NCBI GenBank assembly: GCA_024760905.1
Contig: CM045732.1
Location: 56,168,496-56,232,495, forward strand
From: Plotosus lineatus
Lineage: Eukaryota > Chordata > Actinopteri > Siluriformes > Plotosidae
DNA length: 64,000 bases
Direction of reading: 5' to 3'
In this document: piece after piece, positions 11,857-39,797 of the stretch
How the letters are laid out: every line of letters starts with the position of its first letter
Numbering within the stretch: position 1 is the stretch's first letter
Made by a program: the position numbers and the translations under genes
The notes under the pieces: generated by a model
Databases searched by the model: none
What the model was told of the DNA's origin: nothing
Seen by the model: the letters and a program-made list of their open reading frames with translations, nothing else

Positions 11857-14078
11857 ATGGTAAAGGCTCAACTCGCAAGCCAGGAAAGTACTCAGTACTC
11901 TCTTCTCCTGAGGTAAGTTGCAGGTTTTCATCTTTAGTCATTTTCAGCTTGGAGAAGAAATGCTGCCAATTGCTGAGCTCTTAAAAGCTTAATTATTTGA
12001 AAGATTTCACACATGATAGCATACAATTATTTGATTTAACCTTTTGCACAAAAATCATTAGGAAGTATTATAATTTAAAATCTAATAGAGAAATTCATTA
12101 ATGGTCAGACCACAGTGAGGTAAGGTTTTGAAATGTCAAAGGCTTTTTATAGTATACAGTACATATGTGGTTTTTAGTCCCTCAGAAGAATTGAAGGACG
12201 ACTACCTCAGCACTGAATTTGAGGATGAACAGAGGATACCTTTTCAGTGCTATAGCAACCAAGCAACATTTAGTCAAACCCACGAGAAATTAACAGCCCA
12301 GAGGAAGCTCCTAGTCACGTGTACTATCTGTTTGGTCTTCATGATTGGAGAACTAATTGGTAATGATGTATGAAATTTAATTACTAAAATGTTTTAAGTA
12401 TATATCATGTAATACCATAATTAAGATGTGTGTATCTATATATCATATGTATGTGTATGCATATATATATATATATAAACACGTGTCGTGTGTATACATG
12501 TATATATATATATGTGTGTGTGTCGTGTGTGTATATGTAATATATACACACACACACGTGTGTGTATATATAATTTGTATGTATATATATATATATATAT
12601 TCACACACTAGTCCTCAAAAAATGAGCATATTGTGATAAAGTTCATTATTTTCTGTAATGTACTGAAACATTAGACTTTCATATATTTTAGATTCATTAC
12701 ACACAACGGAAGTAGTTCAAGCCTTTTATTGTTTTAATATTGATAATTTTGGCAAAAAAAGTAAAGAAAAACAAAAAATCTGTCTCAAAAAATTAGCATA
12801 TTTCATCTGACCAATAAAAAGTTTTTAATACAAAAAAAGTCAACCTTCAAATAATTATGTTCAGTTATGCACTCAATACTTGGTCGGGAATCCTTTTGCA
12901 GAAATGACTGCTTCAATGCGGCGTGGCATGGAGGCAATCAGCCTGTGGCACTGCTGAGGTGTTATGGAGGCCCAGGATGCTTCGATAGCGGCCTTAAGCT
13001 CATCCACAGTGTTGGGTCTGGTGTCTCTCAACTTTCTCTTCACAATATCCCACAGATTCTCTATGGGCTTCAGCTCAGGAGAGTTGGCAGGCCAATTGAG
13101 CCCAGTAATACCATGGTCAGTAAACCATTTAGCAGTGGTTTTGGCACTGTGAGCAGGTGCCAGGTCGTGCTGAAAAATGAAATCATCTCCATAAAGCTTT
13201 TCAGCAGATGGAAGCATGAAGTGCTCCAAAATCTCCTGATAGCTCACTGCATTGACCCTGTCCTTGATAAAACACAGTGGACCAACACCAGTAGCTGACA
13301 TGGCACCCCAGACCATCACTGACTGTGGGTACTTGACACTGGACTTCAGGTATTTTGGCATTTCCTTCTCCCCAGTCTTCCTCCAGACTCTGGCACCTTG
13401 ATTTCCGAATGACAAGCTTTCATCCGAAAAAAGTACTTTGGACCACTGAGCAATAGTCCAGTGCTGCTTCTCTGTAGCCCAGGTCAGGCGCTTCAGCCAC
13501 TGTTTCTGGTTCAAAAGTGGCTTGACCTTGGGAATGCGGCACCTGTGCACGATGGCTCTGGATGTTTCTACTCCAGACTCAGTCCACTGCTTCCACAGGT
13601 CCCCCAAGGTCTGGAAGCTTCTATCACTTATTCCTTCCCACAGACGTCCCACTGAGGTGTCTTGATACAGCACTCTGGGAACAGCCTATTCGCTCAGAGA
13701 TTTCTTTCTGTGTCTTACCCTCTTGCTTGAGGGTGTCAATGATGGCCTTCTGGACAGCAGTCAGGTCGGCAGTCTTACCCATGATTGCGGTTTTGAGTAA
13801 TGAACCAAGCTGGGAGTTTTTAAAAACCTCAGGAATCTTTTGCAGGTGTTTAGAGTTAATTGGTTGATTCAGATGATTAGGTTAATAGCTCGTTTCGAGT
13901 ATCTTCTCATGATATGCTAATTTTTTGAGATAGGAATTTTGGGTTTTCATGAGCTGTCTGCCAAAATCATCAGTATTAAAACAATAAAAGATCTGAAATA
14001 TTTCAGTTGGTGTGCAATGAATCTAAAATAATGAACTTTATCACAATATGCTAATGTTTTGAGAAGGACTAGTATGTA

Positions 14079-14141
<63 letters not shown>

Positions 14142-16285
14142 AATTCTAATGAGGTGCAATACCAGTCTAGTTTATTCCAATACCTCCTGCATTATTTATT
14201 TAGTCCTGCTGTTTATGCCTCCATTGTGTTTAAATTTCTTTTCTTTGTAGGTGGCTACGTTGCTCATAGTCTTGCTGTAATGACTGATGCAGCCCATCTT
14301 CTTACTGATTTTGGCAGCATTCTGCTAAGTCTCTTTTCACTCTGGATCTCCAAAAAACCAGCTTCCAAAAGTTTAACTTATGGCTGGCACCGCTCAGGTT
14401 AAATGTTCAACTGACATCAACATTATTGTGTTTATTTCTTTTTGATCTGTGAAATTTTGACTTTGAGATTCGCCCCAAAACAAGTAGCCGTTAAAACTGG
14501 GGTTGTTAATTCGAAAAGCTAGCAAAAGTTTAAAGTAGCCTCTCTCCAGAGCCCCAGCTCAGCCAGACCTGGAAAACCAGAATGCTTTTTCAGGTTTCTC
14601 CATTTATTGAATGTTGGTGTAAAGACCACTAAAACAAACAAGTTAGTTTTTATTCTCTACCAACCCTAGCTTTAACATCTGCTTGATTCTTGCACATTTC
14701 TTGAATTCCATGCAATTGGTTACCCTTTAAGGGCACATCTCAATATTATTATTTCCACTTCTGTTGTATTTTCTAGAGATGTTGGGTGGCCTTTTCTCAG
14801 TGATATCCATATGGGTAGTGACTGCTGTACTGGTATTCGCTGCCATCCAAAGGATCATCAGTGATGACTATGAAATACATAGCAGTGTCATGCTAATCAT
14901 CTCTGGATGTGCGGTCATAGTAAATCTCTTGTATGTGTTTGGAGAGTAGCAATTTAATAACTTAAAGTGAATTATAAATATTATTAATTGAAATGGTTTG
15001 CACTGTTGGCTTACAGTGAAGAGGTCCCAGTTTGAATCTCAAAATGGGCATTTCTGTGTAGTATGCATGTATGGGTTTCCTCTGGCTATTCTGGTTTCCT
15101 TTCACAGTCCAAAGATATACACATTAGGTGACCTGGCTAAAATAGGTCCAAATTGCCCATAGTGTGACTGTAAAGGCTATTTGTTTTGTTTTAGCCCTGT
15201 AATAGACTTTCAATAGACCTGTCCAGTGTGTAAATCACCTGTCACCCAAAGTCAGCTAAGAACTGGCTGCTACATCTGCCATGACCTTGATGGATAATTA
15301 TTTAATAATATCAATGTATTTATGTGGGATTATTTTTAGAATGGCATTTGTTCTACATCAGTCCCCTGTATCTCATGGCAACAGCCATCATCACAGTAAC
15401 ACTAGTGTGAGGGCAGCCTTCATCCATGTGCTGGGAGACTTGCTCCAGAGCCTGGGTGTTCTGCTAGCTGCCATGATTATCTACTTTTGGGTTAGCCTTT
15501 TTTTATTTTTTTCAAAATTTTTTTTTAATTTTTTTAAATTTTATCATTAATCAGAGAAACAATGTTCTTTTCTCCGTGCAGCCTGAATGGAAAATCGCAG
15601 ATCCTATTTGTACATTTTTGTTTTCAATTCTTGTTCTTGCAACAACATTCACAATTCTCAAAGATATTCTCAGAGTGCTCATGGAGGGTGAGTAGATAAT
15701 GCAATATCTGAAGTTGTCAACTAGCAAAAGTTTTATAAGGCACCTACAGTACAATATGCCTTTGTTTTAAGGAATACCACATGGGATAGACTATGACTCT
15801 GTGAAAGACGCTCTGTTATCAGTCAGAGGCGTCAAAGCCACTCACAATCTTCACATTTGGGCACTGACCATGAGTCAGCATCAGATGTCTGTCCATGTGC
15901 TCATTGGTAAGTTCATATTTAGTGACTTATATAAAGAATATTAGTTCAACAGTCTGGTTCTTGGCAAGCAAGACAATAGGGAGGCAACTGGATTACAGTA
16001 TTTTTCTTTTCTTTCTTTTTTTTTTTTAAATTTGACAACTTCAATCAAATATTAGACAAAACTATATGGTTCAACTATTATACAGTATACAATATTTTTG
16101 AATATATAATCTTCCCAATAACTAATGTGATTCTAGATGAAAATACGGCTCCACATACTGCACTCATGGATATGACAAAGCTGCTGCAGACTGAATTCAA
16201 CTTCCACAATGTCACCATTCAGATAGAAGCAGCTGAAGCTAATGAAATGGTTTACCGCGGTGAGTGCCAGGACACGGTGGACTAA
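11857..16285 (+). CDS. slc30a3: SLC30 family zinc transporter (ZnT2/3/8 clade, probably ZnT3)
   Basis: ZnT proteins are Zn2+/H+ antiporters that load vesicles. Coding exons: 11857-11912, 12178-12359, 14251-14397, 14777-14930, 15340-15490, 15582-15687, 15772-15906 and 16137-16285, 359 aa. Six membrane spans are followed by a cytosolic domain (NLHIWAL core). The Zn site is intact: H95/D99 in TM2 ([10 protein letters not shown]) and H209/D213 in TM5 (FIHVLGD). The TM4-5 loop is short with an SHGNSHHH cluster. The N-terminal His-Cys-His motif usual in this clade is replaced by QCYSN. Sequence alone gives mixed ZnT2, ZnT3 and ZnT8 resemblance (MAFVLHQ is ZnT3-like, KIADPICTF ZnT8-like). The symbol rests on the adjacent dnajc5g, as in mammals; family certainty is much higher than paralogue certainty. 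A Tc1 copy and a SINE lie in introns. Confidence 0.88.
12425..12608. repeat. Compound (TA)/(TG)/(CA) microsatellite
   Basis: Alternating TA/TG/CA blocks in slc30a3 intron 2, directly abutting the left end of the Tc1 copy. Confidence 0.9.
12611..14070 (-). mobile_element. Tc1-type element c, nearly full length
   Basis: Inverted termini (CAAAAAATGAGCATATTGTG left, complement right) lie within TA-rich microsatellite, in slc30a3 intron 2 and antisense to the gene. The transposase runs from an ATG near 13782 ([11 protein letters not shown] start) through the helix-turn-helix. A frameshift near 13660 separates it from the 266-codon frame 12873-13673. That frame has the [16 protein letters not shown] and [11 protein letters not shown] catalytic blocks and the GFPTKY end. 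A short internal stretch after the helix-turn-helix is also missing compared with typical family members. The copy is inactive but younger-looking than the copy at 74-1657. Confidence 0.9.
14082..14134. repeat. (TA)n microsatellite right of Tc1 c
   Basis: About 25 TA units framed by TG runs. Together with 12425-12608 it brackets the Tc1 insertion. Confidence 0.95.
15000..15295 (+). mobile_element. SINE-3 (old tRNA-headed SINE) in slc30a3 intron
   Basis: A GTTTGAATCTC B-box-like head is followed by a body with GGTTTCCTCTGGCTATTCTGG, CACAGTCCAAAGATA and AATTGCCCATAGTGTG, the layout of a common ancient teleost SINE. It is quite diverged. Related pieces lie at 20080-20285, 38290-38430 (minus) and 40290-40465. 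Confidence 0.6.
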
Positions 16286-16703
16286 GTTATGTTTCTAGTG
16301 AATCACTCGGACATCTCAAACATCATTTATTGATTATTGTGGATTTTGATGGTGGCTTTTCCGTGAATACTGCATACATCATTACGAAGATGCTTTCATT
16401 CAATGTTTTCATCTGCCAGTCTGTCTTGTGGTCCTATTTTCAATAAGGATCAGTCCATTTCTTGATTTCTGTAAAATTAAGTATTAAAAGCAAAACAACT
16501 ACAGTACTGTATATTCAATGACTGTAAAGTCTAAAAAATGTACAGGACACAAAGCAGATGTGTTACCCCACATCCTGATTGTCTTCAGTACACATATAAA
16601 AGGTTTTTACTTTCCTTACACAGTTACATTTTTTTTGTATGAGGTCTATCTTCACCTTTTTTTGGGTTTTGGGTTTCCACAGCTTAACATAACTATTAAA
16701 AGC

Positions 16704-16709
16704 AATAAA
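16704..16709 (+). terminator. Polyadenylation hexamer AATAAA for slc30a3
   Basis: AATAAA stands 419 bases after the zinc-transporter stop and 415 bases before the end of the convergent coq8a coding region. No strong AATAAA on the minus strand lies between it and the coq8a stop. The first such hexamer (16326-16331) is inside the slc30a3 3' UTR. Confidence 0.55.
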
Positions 16710-17123
16710 GGCTCCCTTTAAACTGGTCTCGAAAACTCTATCAAGGTTCAAAATTAAAATTTCTGCAAATTCATTACTTTTTAATGAATGCCATGTAATT
16801 ACAAGACATTTGAAGGTAATTCACTCACGAGCCACATTACATCACAAATGGTTTCATGTTTCCTATAGTATTTCATCTGAAATGTTCCATTACAGAAAAT
16901 TCTACAATATTCACAGCATACACACGGTCTCTTTCCATAACAAATCAACCATTTATCAAACAACAGCCTTAAATGCTATCATACGGATAAACAAAAAGGG
17001 CACAAGTGAGCATGAAGAAATCTTAAGGTGGTTGTTTTTTTTGTTTTTTTTTTTAAAAGCTAATTGTTGTGTGGCTTTCCACACTCCCTCAGGCGCTCTA
17101 TAGAAAACTACTCACTCAACAAT

Positions 17124-34016
<16,893 letters not shown>

Positions 34017-34069
34017 GATTTCCCCTTTCTATGCTGCAGTTTCCTCAAAAGCAAATAAACACAAACTAA

Positions 34070-34612
34070 AACACGACACACACCAAAAACTCAACACATC
34101 CCTTAAACACAGTCTGCACGGACCCAAACACACACAGTCCGCACGGACCCAAACACACACAGTCCGCACGGACCCAAACACACACAGTCCACACAAACTC
34201 AAACTCCACAGTCCACACAAACCCAAACACACACTTCACACAAACTCCACACAAACCCAAACACACACAGTTCACACTAACCCAAACACACACAGTCCAC
34301 ACAAACTCCACACAGTCCACACAAACCCAAACACACACTTCACACAAACTCCACACAAACCCAAACACACACAGTTCACACTAACCCAAACACACACAGT
34401 CCACACAAACTCCACACAGTCCACACAAACCCAAACACACACTTCACACAAACCCAAACACACAGTCCACACAAACCCAAACACACACTTCACACAAACC
34501 CAAACACACAGTCCACACAAACCCAAACACACACTTCACACAAACCCAAACACACAGTTCACACAAACCCACACACACACTCCACACAGTCCACAAACCC
34601 AACACACAGAGT
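34070..34612. repeat. Minisatellite (about 20-25 bp units) upstream of coq8a
   Basis: Tandem variants of CACAGTCCACACAAACCCAAA fill about 540 bp, starting some 55 bp upstream of the coq8a start codon. The first units carry GTCCGCACGGACCC, later ones GTCCACACAAAC. A 218-codon His/Thr/Lys/Pro frame (33994-34650, plus) is produced by the repeat. There is no spacer pattern or cas gene, so this is not CRISPR. Confidence 0.93.
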
Positions 34613-36285
34613 GCAAAATCCAGAGTTGCTCCACTGTGTCACGACATTAATACCAGTTCCTGCTGAGTTTTAGGGGATGATTAGTTTCTTGTATTGGTGC
34701 TCATAACAAAATAAAACATTTCCATTACTTACCACAAAATCAGACACGTTTCTTTTCCTATAAGTTTAGCTCTCTACAACAGTCACACATGCATGAGACC
34801 AGCCCTCAGCAGCCTCGGTGACATAGTTAGAAATTCTGACTGACAATCCAGTGCAACTAAACAAAGTAACTCTAAACTCTGCCATTCAAGAGGACACGAA
34901 CCTGTCTTTAGTACCAGCAGTCGTTGGGGCTCATTTGACCTTGTAGTATACACTCAGTTAATATTTACATATGGGAAGTAATGTCACTGCCACCTAGTGG
35001 TGGATAATAAACCGCCTTCATTTGGGGTTGAAAAATATGGAGCACACGCAGAAAGGCTTAATAAAAGTCCTCAGTGGAATCTGTTCTTGTTTCATATTGA
35101 ATTATTTATCACAAGCTGAGATAGATAAAACATCACCGAATGCTGATATCTGGCGATCTGAGTATCTTTATTTATTTATTTAAAAAAATAAGTACAACAA
35201 ATGAAACACTCTAGTGCAGACAAACATTTGTTACCCAGTTTATTTAAGTACAGTAATCAGGAAATTAGAACTGAACTTGACTGATCATCTCAGTGTGAGA
35301 TTTGGAAGCTGGAATCACTTTAAACTAGAGGGTGGTTATATTTATATAATGTTTCTTAAAATAAGTTGTTTCTAATACTGTATTTATAATTCAGAAAGTG
35401 TTCCCATACCAGCATTAAGCTGTGTTTTGAACAGCTTGTAGCTGAGGAGATCAAACTGGATTGTTCTCCAGGGATGCATGATTTGCTATTAATGCAAATA
35501 AAGTCTTTGTTTAAATGCACCAATTTGTATTTTTATTTTAAAAAGAAGCAGTTGGTGCCAATTGATATATCATGACATTTTGTAATCGGTTTCATTTCCT
35601 AATGCCGAAAAGCTCAGTTCAGTCTGACCGGTTACCAAAACACAACAAAAACTGCTCAGAATTGATCATTTACCAGCTGCATGCTGATAGTTAGAAACTG
35701 TTTTTGAATTAATAATGCAATATTACAGAACTATCATCATCATCATCATCATCGCGAGAAATTAAACAACAATAAGGCTATAAAAAAATCCCCTCAAACA
35801 TTTGTTCATCAGTTCAGGCAAGTAATTAGGAAGTTAAGAAATAACCTGTTTCACAGTTCAGGAGGATTTTACATCAAGGTAAAAACAGAATATAATATCA
35901 ATTTAAATGTACAAGAAGATGCAATAAAACATATATAATCCCTTATTGATGTTACTACATGAATATTTCAAATTGTGTTTCTTCACTTTACGTGTATTTT
36001 AATCTGCAATAAATTATTCTTGCACATTTTCCAGCTCTCAGTTCGATTTCTACTGGATGTAAACACAACTGCTGTTAATCTTTCCTCCCATTGTATATGC
36101 TCAAAATAATCAATAACAGACCGCTTGCAGTTTGTAGGCGTTTTATTATATTGCATCTGTACCCCTTTCAATTTTAATGTGAAACAATGACAAAAGGTTT
36201 AGTATTTAAACTTTACAATTTTGTGAGAAAAGTAAAACCTGCAATTACATCCATCAGTCTACAGTTTAAAGTTCTTAGTCACTGT
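34613..36285. other. Intergenic between coq8a and tatdn3
   Basis: There is no gene here. It contains a (CAT)n run near 35733-35752 and otherwise plain AT-rich sequence. The upstream regulatory region of coq8a should lie in the first part. Confidence 0.45.
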
Positions 36286-36291
36286 TTTATT
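36286..36291 (-). terminator. Polyadenylation hexamer AATAAA (minus strand) for tatdn3
   Basis: TTTATT on the plus strand, 142 bases beyond the tatdn3 stop codon, is the first AATAAA downstream on the gene's strand. Confidence 0.5.
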
Positions 36292-36432
36292 TTAAAATTT
36301 AATGCAGTAGTAGTAAAAAAAAAAAAAAAGAAAAAAGTAAAAACAAACAAAAACCCTTTGCATCACTGTTCAATTCCACACAGTGCACTTCAGTATTGGA
36401 ATCTTGATTATTCATAGAACTCGTCATCACAG

Positions 36433-38569
36433 TCAGAAGTGACTGATAAGTGTCTTCAACTTGGGGAAAAGACGAAGCGCATTGAGTGTGGTGACTTCAG
36501 TCACCTTTTCCACAGGAATACCTTTGACTTTGGCGATATAGTCTGCACTAACGGTGATATTTTTTGGTTCATTCCTCACCTAAATGTAATACGAGATTAC
36601 TCAGGAAATTTGCCAAAAATGCAAAATTTACAGAGCCAGTAATGTGAAACAAATAAGCAACTACAGTACCTGCTTTTCAGGACCAAGGGCTGGTGAATCA
36701 GTCTCCAGACATATATTCTCTAGGGGCAACTGTTTCACAAGTTTTTGCTTCTTAGCAGAAAAGGAAAAACATGACTTCAAAGATGGCATGCTATAACATC
36801 TATAATAGTCTGAAACACATGCATGAATTTTTAAATACATACTGCATTGTTTGGAATTGCTCCGAAAACTTCTGCACCAAGATGCTTACCTGTTCACTTC
36901 TTACAATTGATGGTGGTATAGAAAAGAAATAACCCGCACGTACACCCTCCATTGCAACTGAGGGTTTTCCATCAAACGCATGAAGAAGAGCATTCTCTAC
37001 ACCTTTCAGAAAAGAACAAGTCACTCAAGACCATAAAAAAAATAAATAAAATAGGATGCTAAAATAAAAACACATTACCTAACTCCTTTAAAAGGTGGAT
37101 GGTTGGTCTTCCAGCTGATCTTGAATGGACATTTCTAATAGAAAGGTGACTTGTTTTGATTATTTATTTTTTTTATTATTCAGTGGTTTCTCAAGTAAAA
37201 AGACATTAAACTACTCTGGCACATTGTTTTGCATTAAATTCTGTGACTTATTCACCTCAAATAGAAATTCATCTCAGACTTACAGAGGCAGATTCAGCTG
37301 CTTTGCAATCTCTACCTGACGCATGAGCACTTGTCTCTGTAAATCTTTTCCTGCTTCAGTATTGACTATACGGGGTGTAAAATCAAGGCCAACCTGCAAG
37401 AAGCACAAACAATGCTGATATACATCGCTAGTCAAAAGTTTTAGACTGCCTCATTTTTTAATAAATTTTTTAAAGTTTTGAAATATATGTAGTTTCATGT
37501 GTCTGTACTGTACTTTGAGATTAAAGCATTGGGGGGTGGGGGGTAGCTGGAGGTGAAAATTGTGGAATTGTTCTGTTTCAACACAATTTAATCTAAAGCT
37601 TTGTCCCAACAAAGCTTGGCAAGTTCTCACAAATGTACTGTACTTGTTGGTTGCTGTGTTTTAAAAATTTGGTCTACTTCATCCAAAACCACTTCGACGT
37701 GGTTTAAGGCTGGAGCCTATGCTGTCCGATCTTGTATTTACCCTCTTGTTTTTTTCTTCTAAAGTAGTTCTGACATACTGTTTACCTGTGTTGTTCTTTC
37801 TGCAGACCTTGGAAAATGTTTGTATGCGCCAGTTTATAAAAACACGGAATAGAATAAGTTGTGAAGTGCAAGTGGAAACAACAGCAAAACAAGTGCAGTC
37901 TTCTGAGCTTGTAGCTTTATGACATTTCCATAAGTATGGAGCTACATTAAAGAAACAGAACCAATCGGCTACATTTGACCAGACGTGTGTTAAATAGTAT
38001 ATATTATACACACACAGTTCATATGTCTCACCTCACCAATGGCCACAATGTGCTCTTTGTATTTTTCAATTAAGGGCACAGCAGAGTCTAAGTCCTGCAA
38101 AGGAAAACAATTATTACAATTATTACTAAAAACTCAAAGCTTTAAGGTCAAATACATAAAGTACATCAAAGCTAAGACCTCTAGTAATGCCCCTCTGGGG
38201 TGTACTGAATCCTCTTGGACTGGATGTACTCCAAGGCAAGGCCATATAAATCCAGCAAACCTGTAAACAAACAAATAAACATAAAACACCTCTTCTTTTA
38301 TTCATTCATTCATTTTCTGTAACCACTTAATCCTGATTAAGGTCACAGGGAGGCTGGTGCCCATCTCAGCCGACTCCGAGCTAGGGCAGAGTACACCCTT
38401 GATAGCTCACCAGACCATTGCAGGGCAGAAAAAAAAACAAACTGACGGCTTTGCAGCTAATCTTGTCGAAAGTCAGCAATGGTTGTTTTACATGAAGCTC
38501 ACACCATAGACAGTGAGAGACATGGCCAGCCTTTGATAATCTAGTGAGCTGCACTGGTCTGGTGGGGTG

Positions 38570-38602
<33 letters not shown>

Positions 38603-39017
38603 GGGGGGGGCAGTGACAATCTGTTGAGAGTGGGGCTTGAACCCCTGACCTTAGGATCAGTGATCCAGCACCTCTACCACCAGGCCACCACTGCCCATCT
38701 TCTTTTATTTGCTGAAAAATACAACATGCATCTCAAGTGTGTCATTGTGGAAAGGGAAATGAAGCCCACTTCTGTGAAAGCTGTATGATTCTCTCAAACT
38801 CCCCAGCATGTTCTGCTACTGCAACAAGGGCCAAAACCCCAGCCTGAAATAAAAACAAGGTAAAAGATTGTTCAACAAGTTTCTGATGAGGACATCATAT
38901 AATATTCAAAGGTCAGGCCCTGGACAAGTTTACCTTTTTTGATTGCTCGATAACACAATCAATGTCCTATTGAGGAGAAAGAAAGTCAGTCCACAGTTTA
39001 CTTATGCTTACTGCACC

Positions 39018-39053
<36 letters not shown>

Positions 39054-39118
39054 CTGCATCTTACATCATCAAAATCTCTCGAAGAGATATGACAGTGACA
39101 ATCTATATAGCCTTGCAT
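36433..39118 (-). CDS. tatdn3: TatD DNase domain-containing protein 3 (putative deoxyribonuclease)
   Basis: TatD proteins are metal-dependent hydrolases with DNase activity. Coding exons in minus order: 39118-39065, 38966-38934, 38843-38770, 38260-38179, 38094-38032, 37393-37284, 37134-37079, 37002-36890, 36750-36670 and 36579-36433. These total 270 aa (human 274). The metal-binding landmarks are all present and in order: DCHCH at residues 6-10, [45 protein letters not shown] and [13 protein letters not shown]. The start Met is placed just ahead of YIDCHCH, one to a few residues shorter than the human start. The exon 38179-38260 uses a weak donor (GTCTTA); its 3' border is the least certain. 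A SINE-1 and a SINE-3 piece lie in one intron. Confidence 0.92.
38290..38430 (-). mobile_element. SINE-3 3' part in tatdn3 intron
   Basis: It begins CATTCATTTTCTGTAACC (complement of the family's end) and continues CACTTAATCCTGATTAAGG and CTGGTGCCCATCTCAGCC, the body of SINE-3 in reverse. Confidence 0.6.
38432..38697 (-). mobile_element. SINE-1 copy without LINE-like tail
   Basis: The minus-strand tRNA-like head (GGTGGCCTGGTGGTAGAGG, GGTTCAAGCCC) and SINE-1 body are present. A (GT)n/(G)n expansion at 38570-38610 sits in the middle, and the RTE-like tail is missing. Confidence 0.8.
39018..39053. repeat. (AAT)n microsatellite in tatdn3 intron
   Basis: Twelve AAT units lie just beyond the first-exon donor of tatdn3. 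Confidence 0.95.
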
Positions 39119-39174
39119 GAATCCTTCAGAGAGCAACTCGAGTTAATAAAGGTTTTTAAAACACAAACAGTCAT

Positions 39175-39211
<37 letters not shown>

Positions 39212-39797
39212 CTGTGGAGGACAGGGGAGGACTGGGTGCGGAGTAGTGCTGACCTGTCGAATGTGACAACTTACAACGTTACGTACCCGGGCCTGTTTGA
39301 GTGTCTCAATTCTGCGTAATTCTGCGCAGGTTTACGCCGACCGTCACAAATTTCGAAGAAAAATACAGTAAGCGTGCTGCATACAATAAATCGCAAAAGA
39401 TTTTCTCAAAGCATGTTTCATGTGTTTTCAGGAGACTAACATATTTCATGCATGTTAATTCAATTTATTTGCACAGCGACATATTTACTTTCAATTGGTT
39501 ACAAGATCACATGACAGCAACCATGTATTTTGTGTGACGTCATTATTCTGAGTGAACGTGCGGAAGTGAAACATGTTCCTGCGTATTGGCTGCTGTGACC
39601 AGGAAGAACACTGCATTGAGGTTGATTGACATTCAAGAAAATAAAGAATCCAATGAAAGAATCACATTGTGATCATGTGAATTCGTGTGTGTGTGTGTGG
39701 GGGGTGATCATGTGACAGGGTTGTGGCAGGTGTGTGTGTTGAATTGTATTTTATTTTGGTTTGTTTGTTTCATGAAATGTAGAGCAGGTTCCTAGGC
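39119..39797. promoter_or_regulatory. Shared divergent promoter region of tatdn3 and fuca2
   Basis: The start codons of the two genes face away from each other across 679 bp, so both promoters must lie here unless far 5' exons exist. It holds a (CA)n tract (39178-39208), CCAAT-type ATTGG motifs near 39585, GCGGAAGTG (Ets-like) near 39560 and a short (GT)n near 39688. No TATA box was assigned. Confidence 0.5.

Noticed and set aside
12873..13298. 143-codon plus-strand frame (and 4801-5232 minus)
   Set aside because: They are the antisense frames of the Tc1 transposase.
34070..34612. Regularly spaced repeats resembling a CRISPR array
   Set aside because: Units are directly adjacent variants without unique spacers, and the genome is vertebrate.
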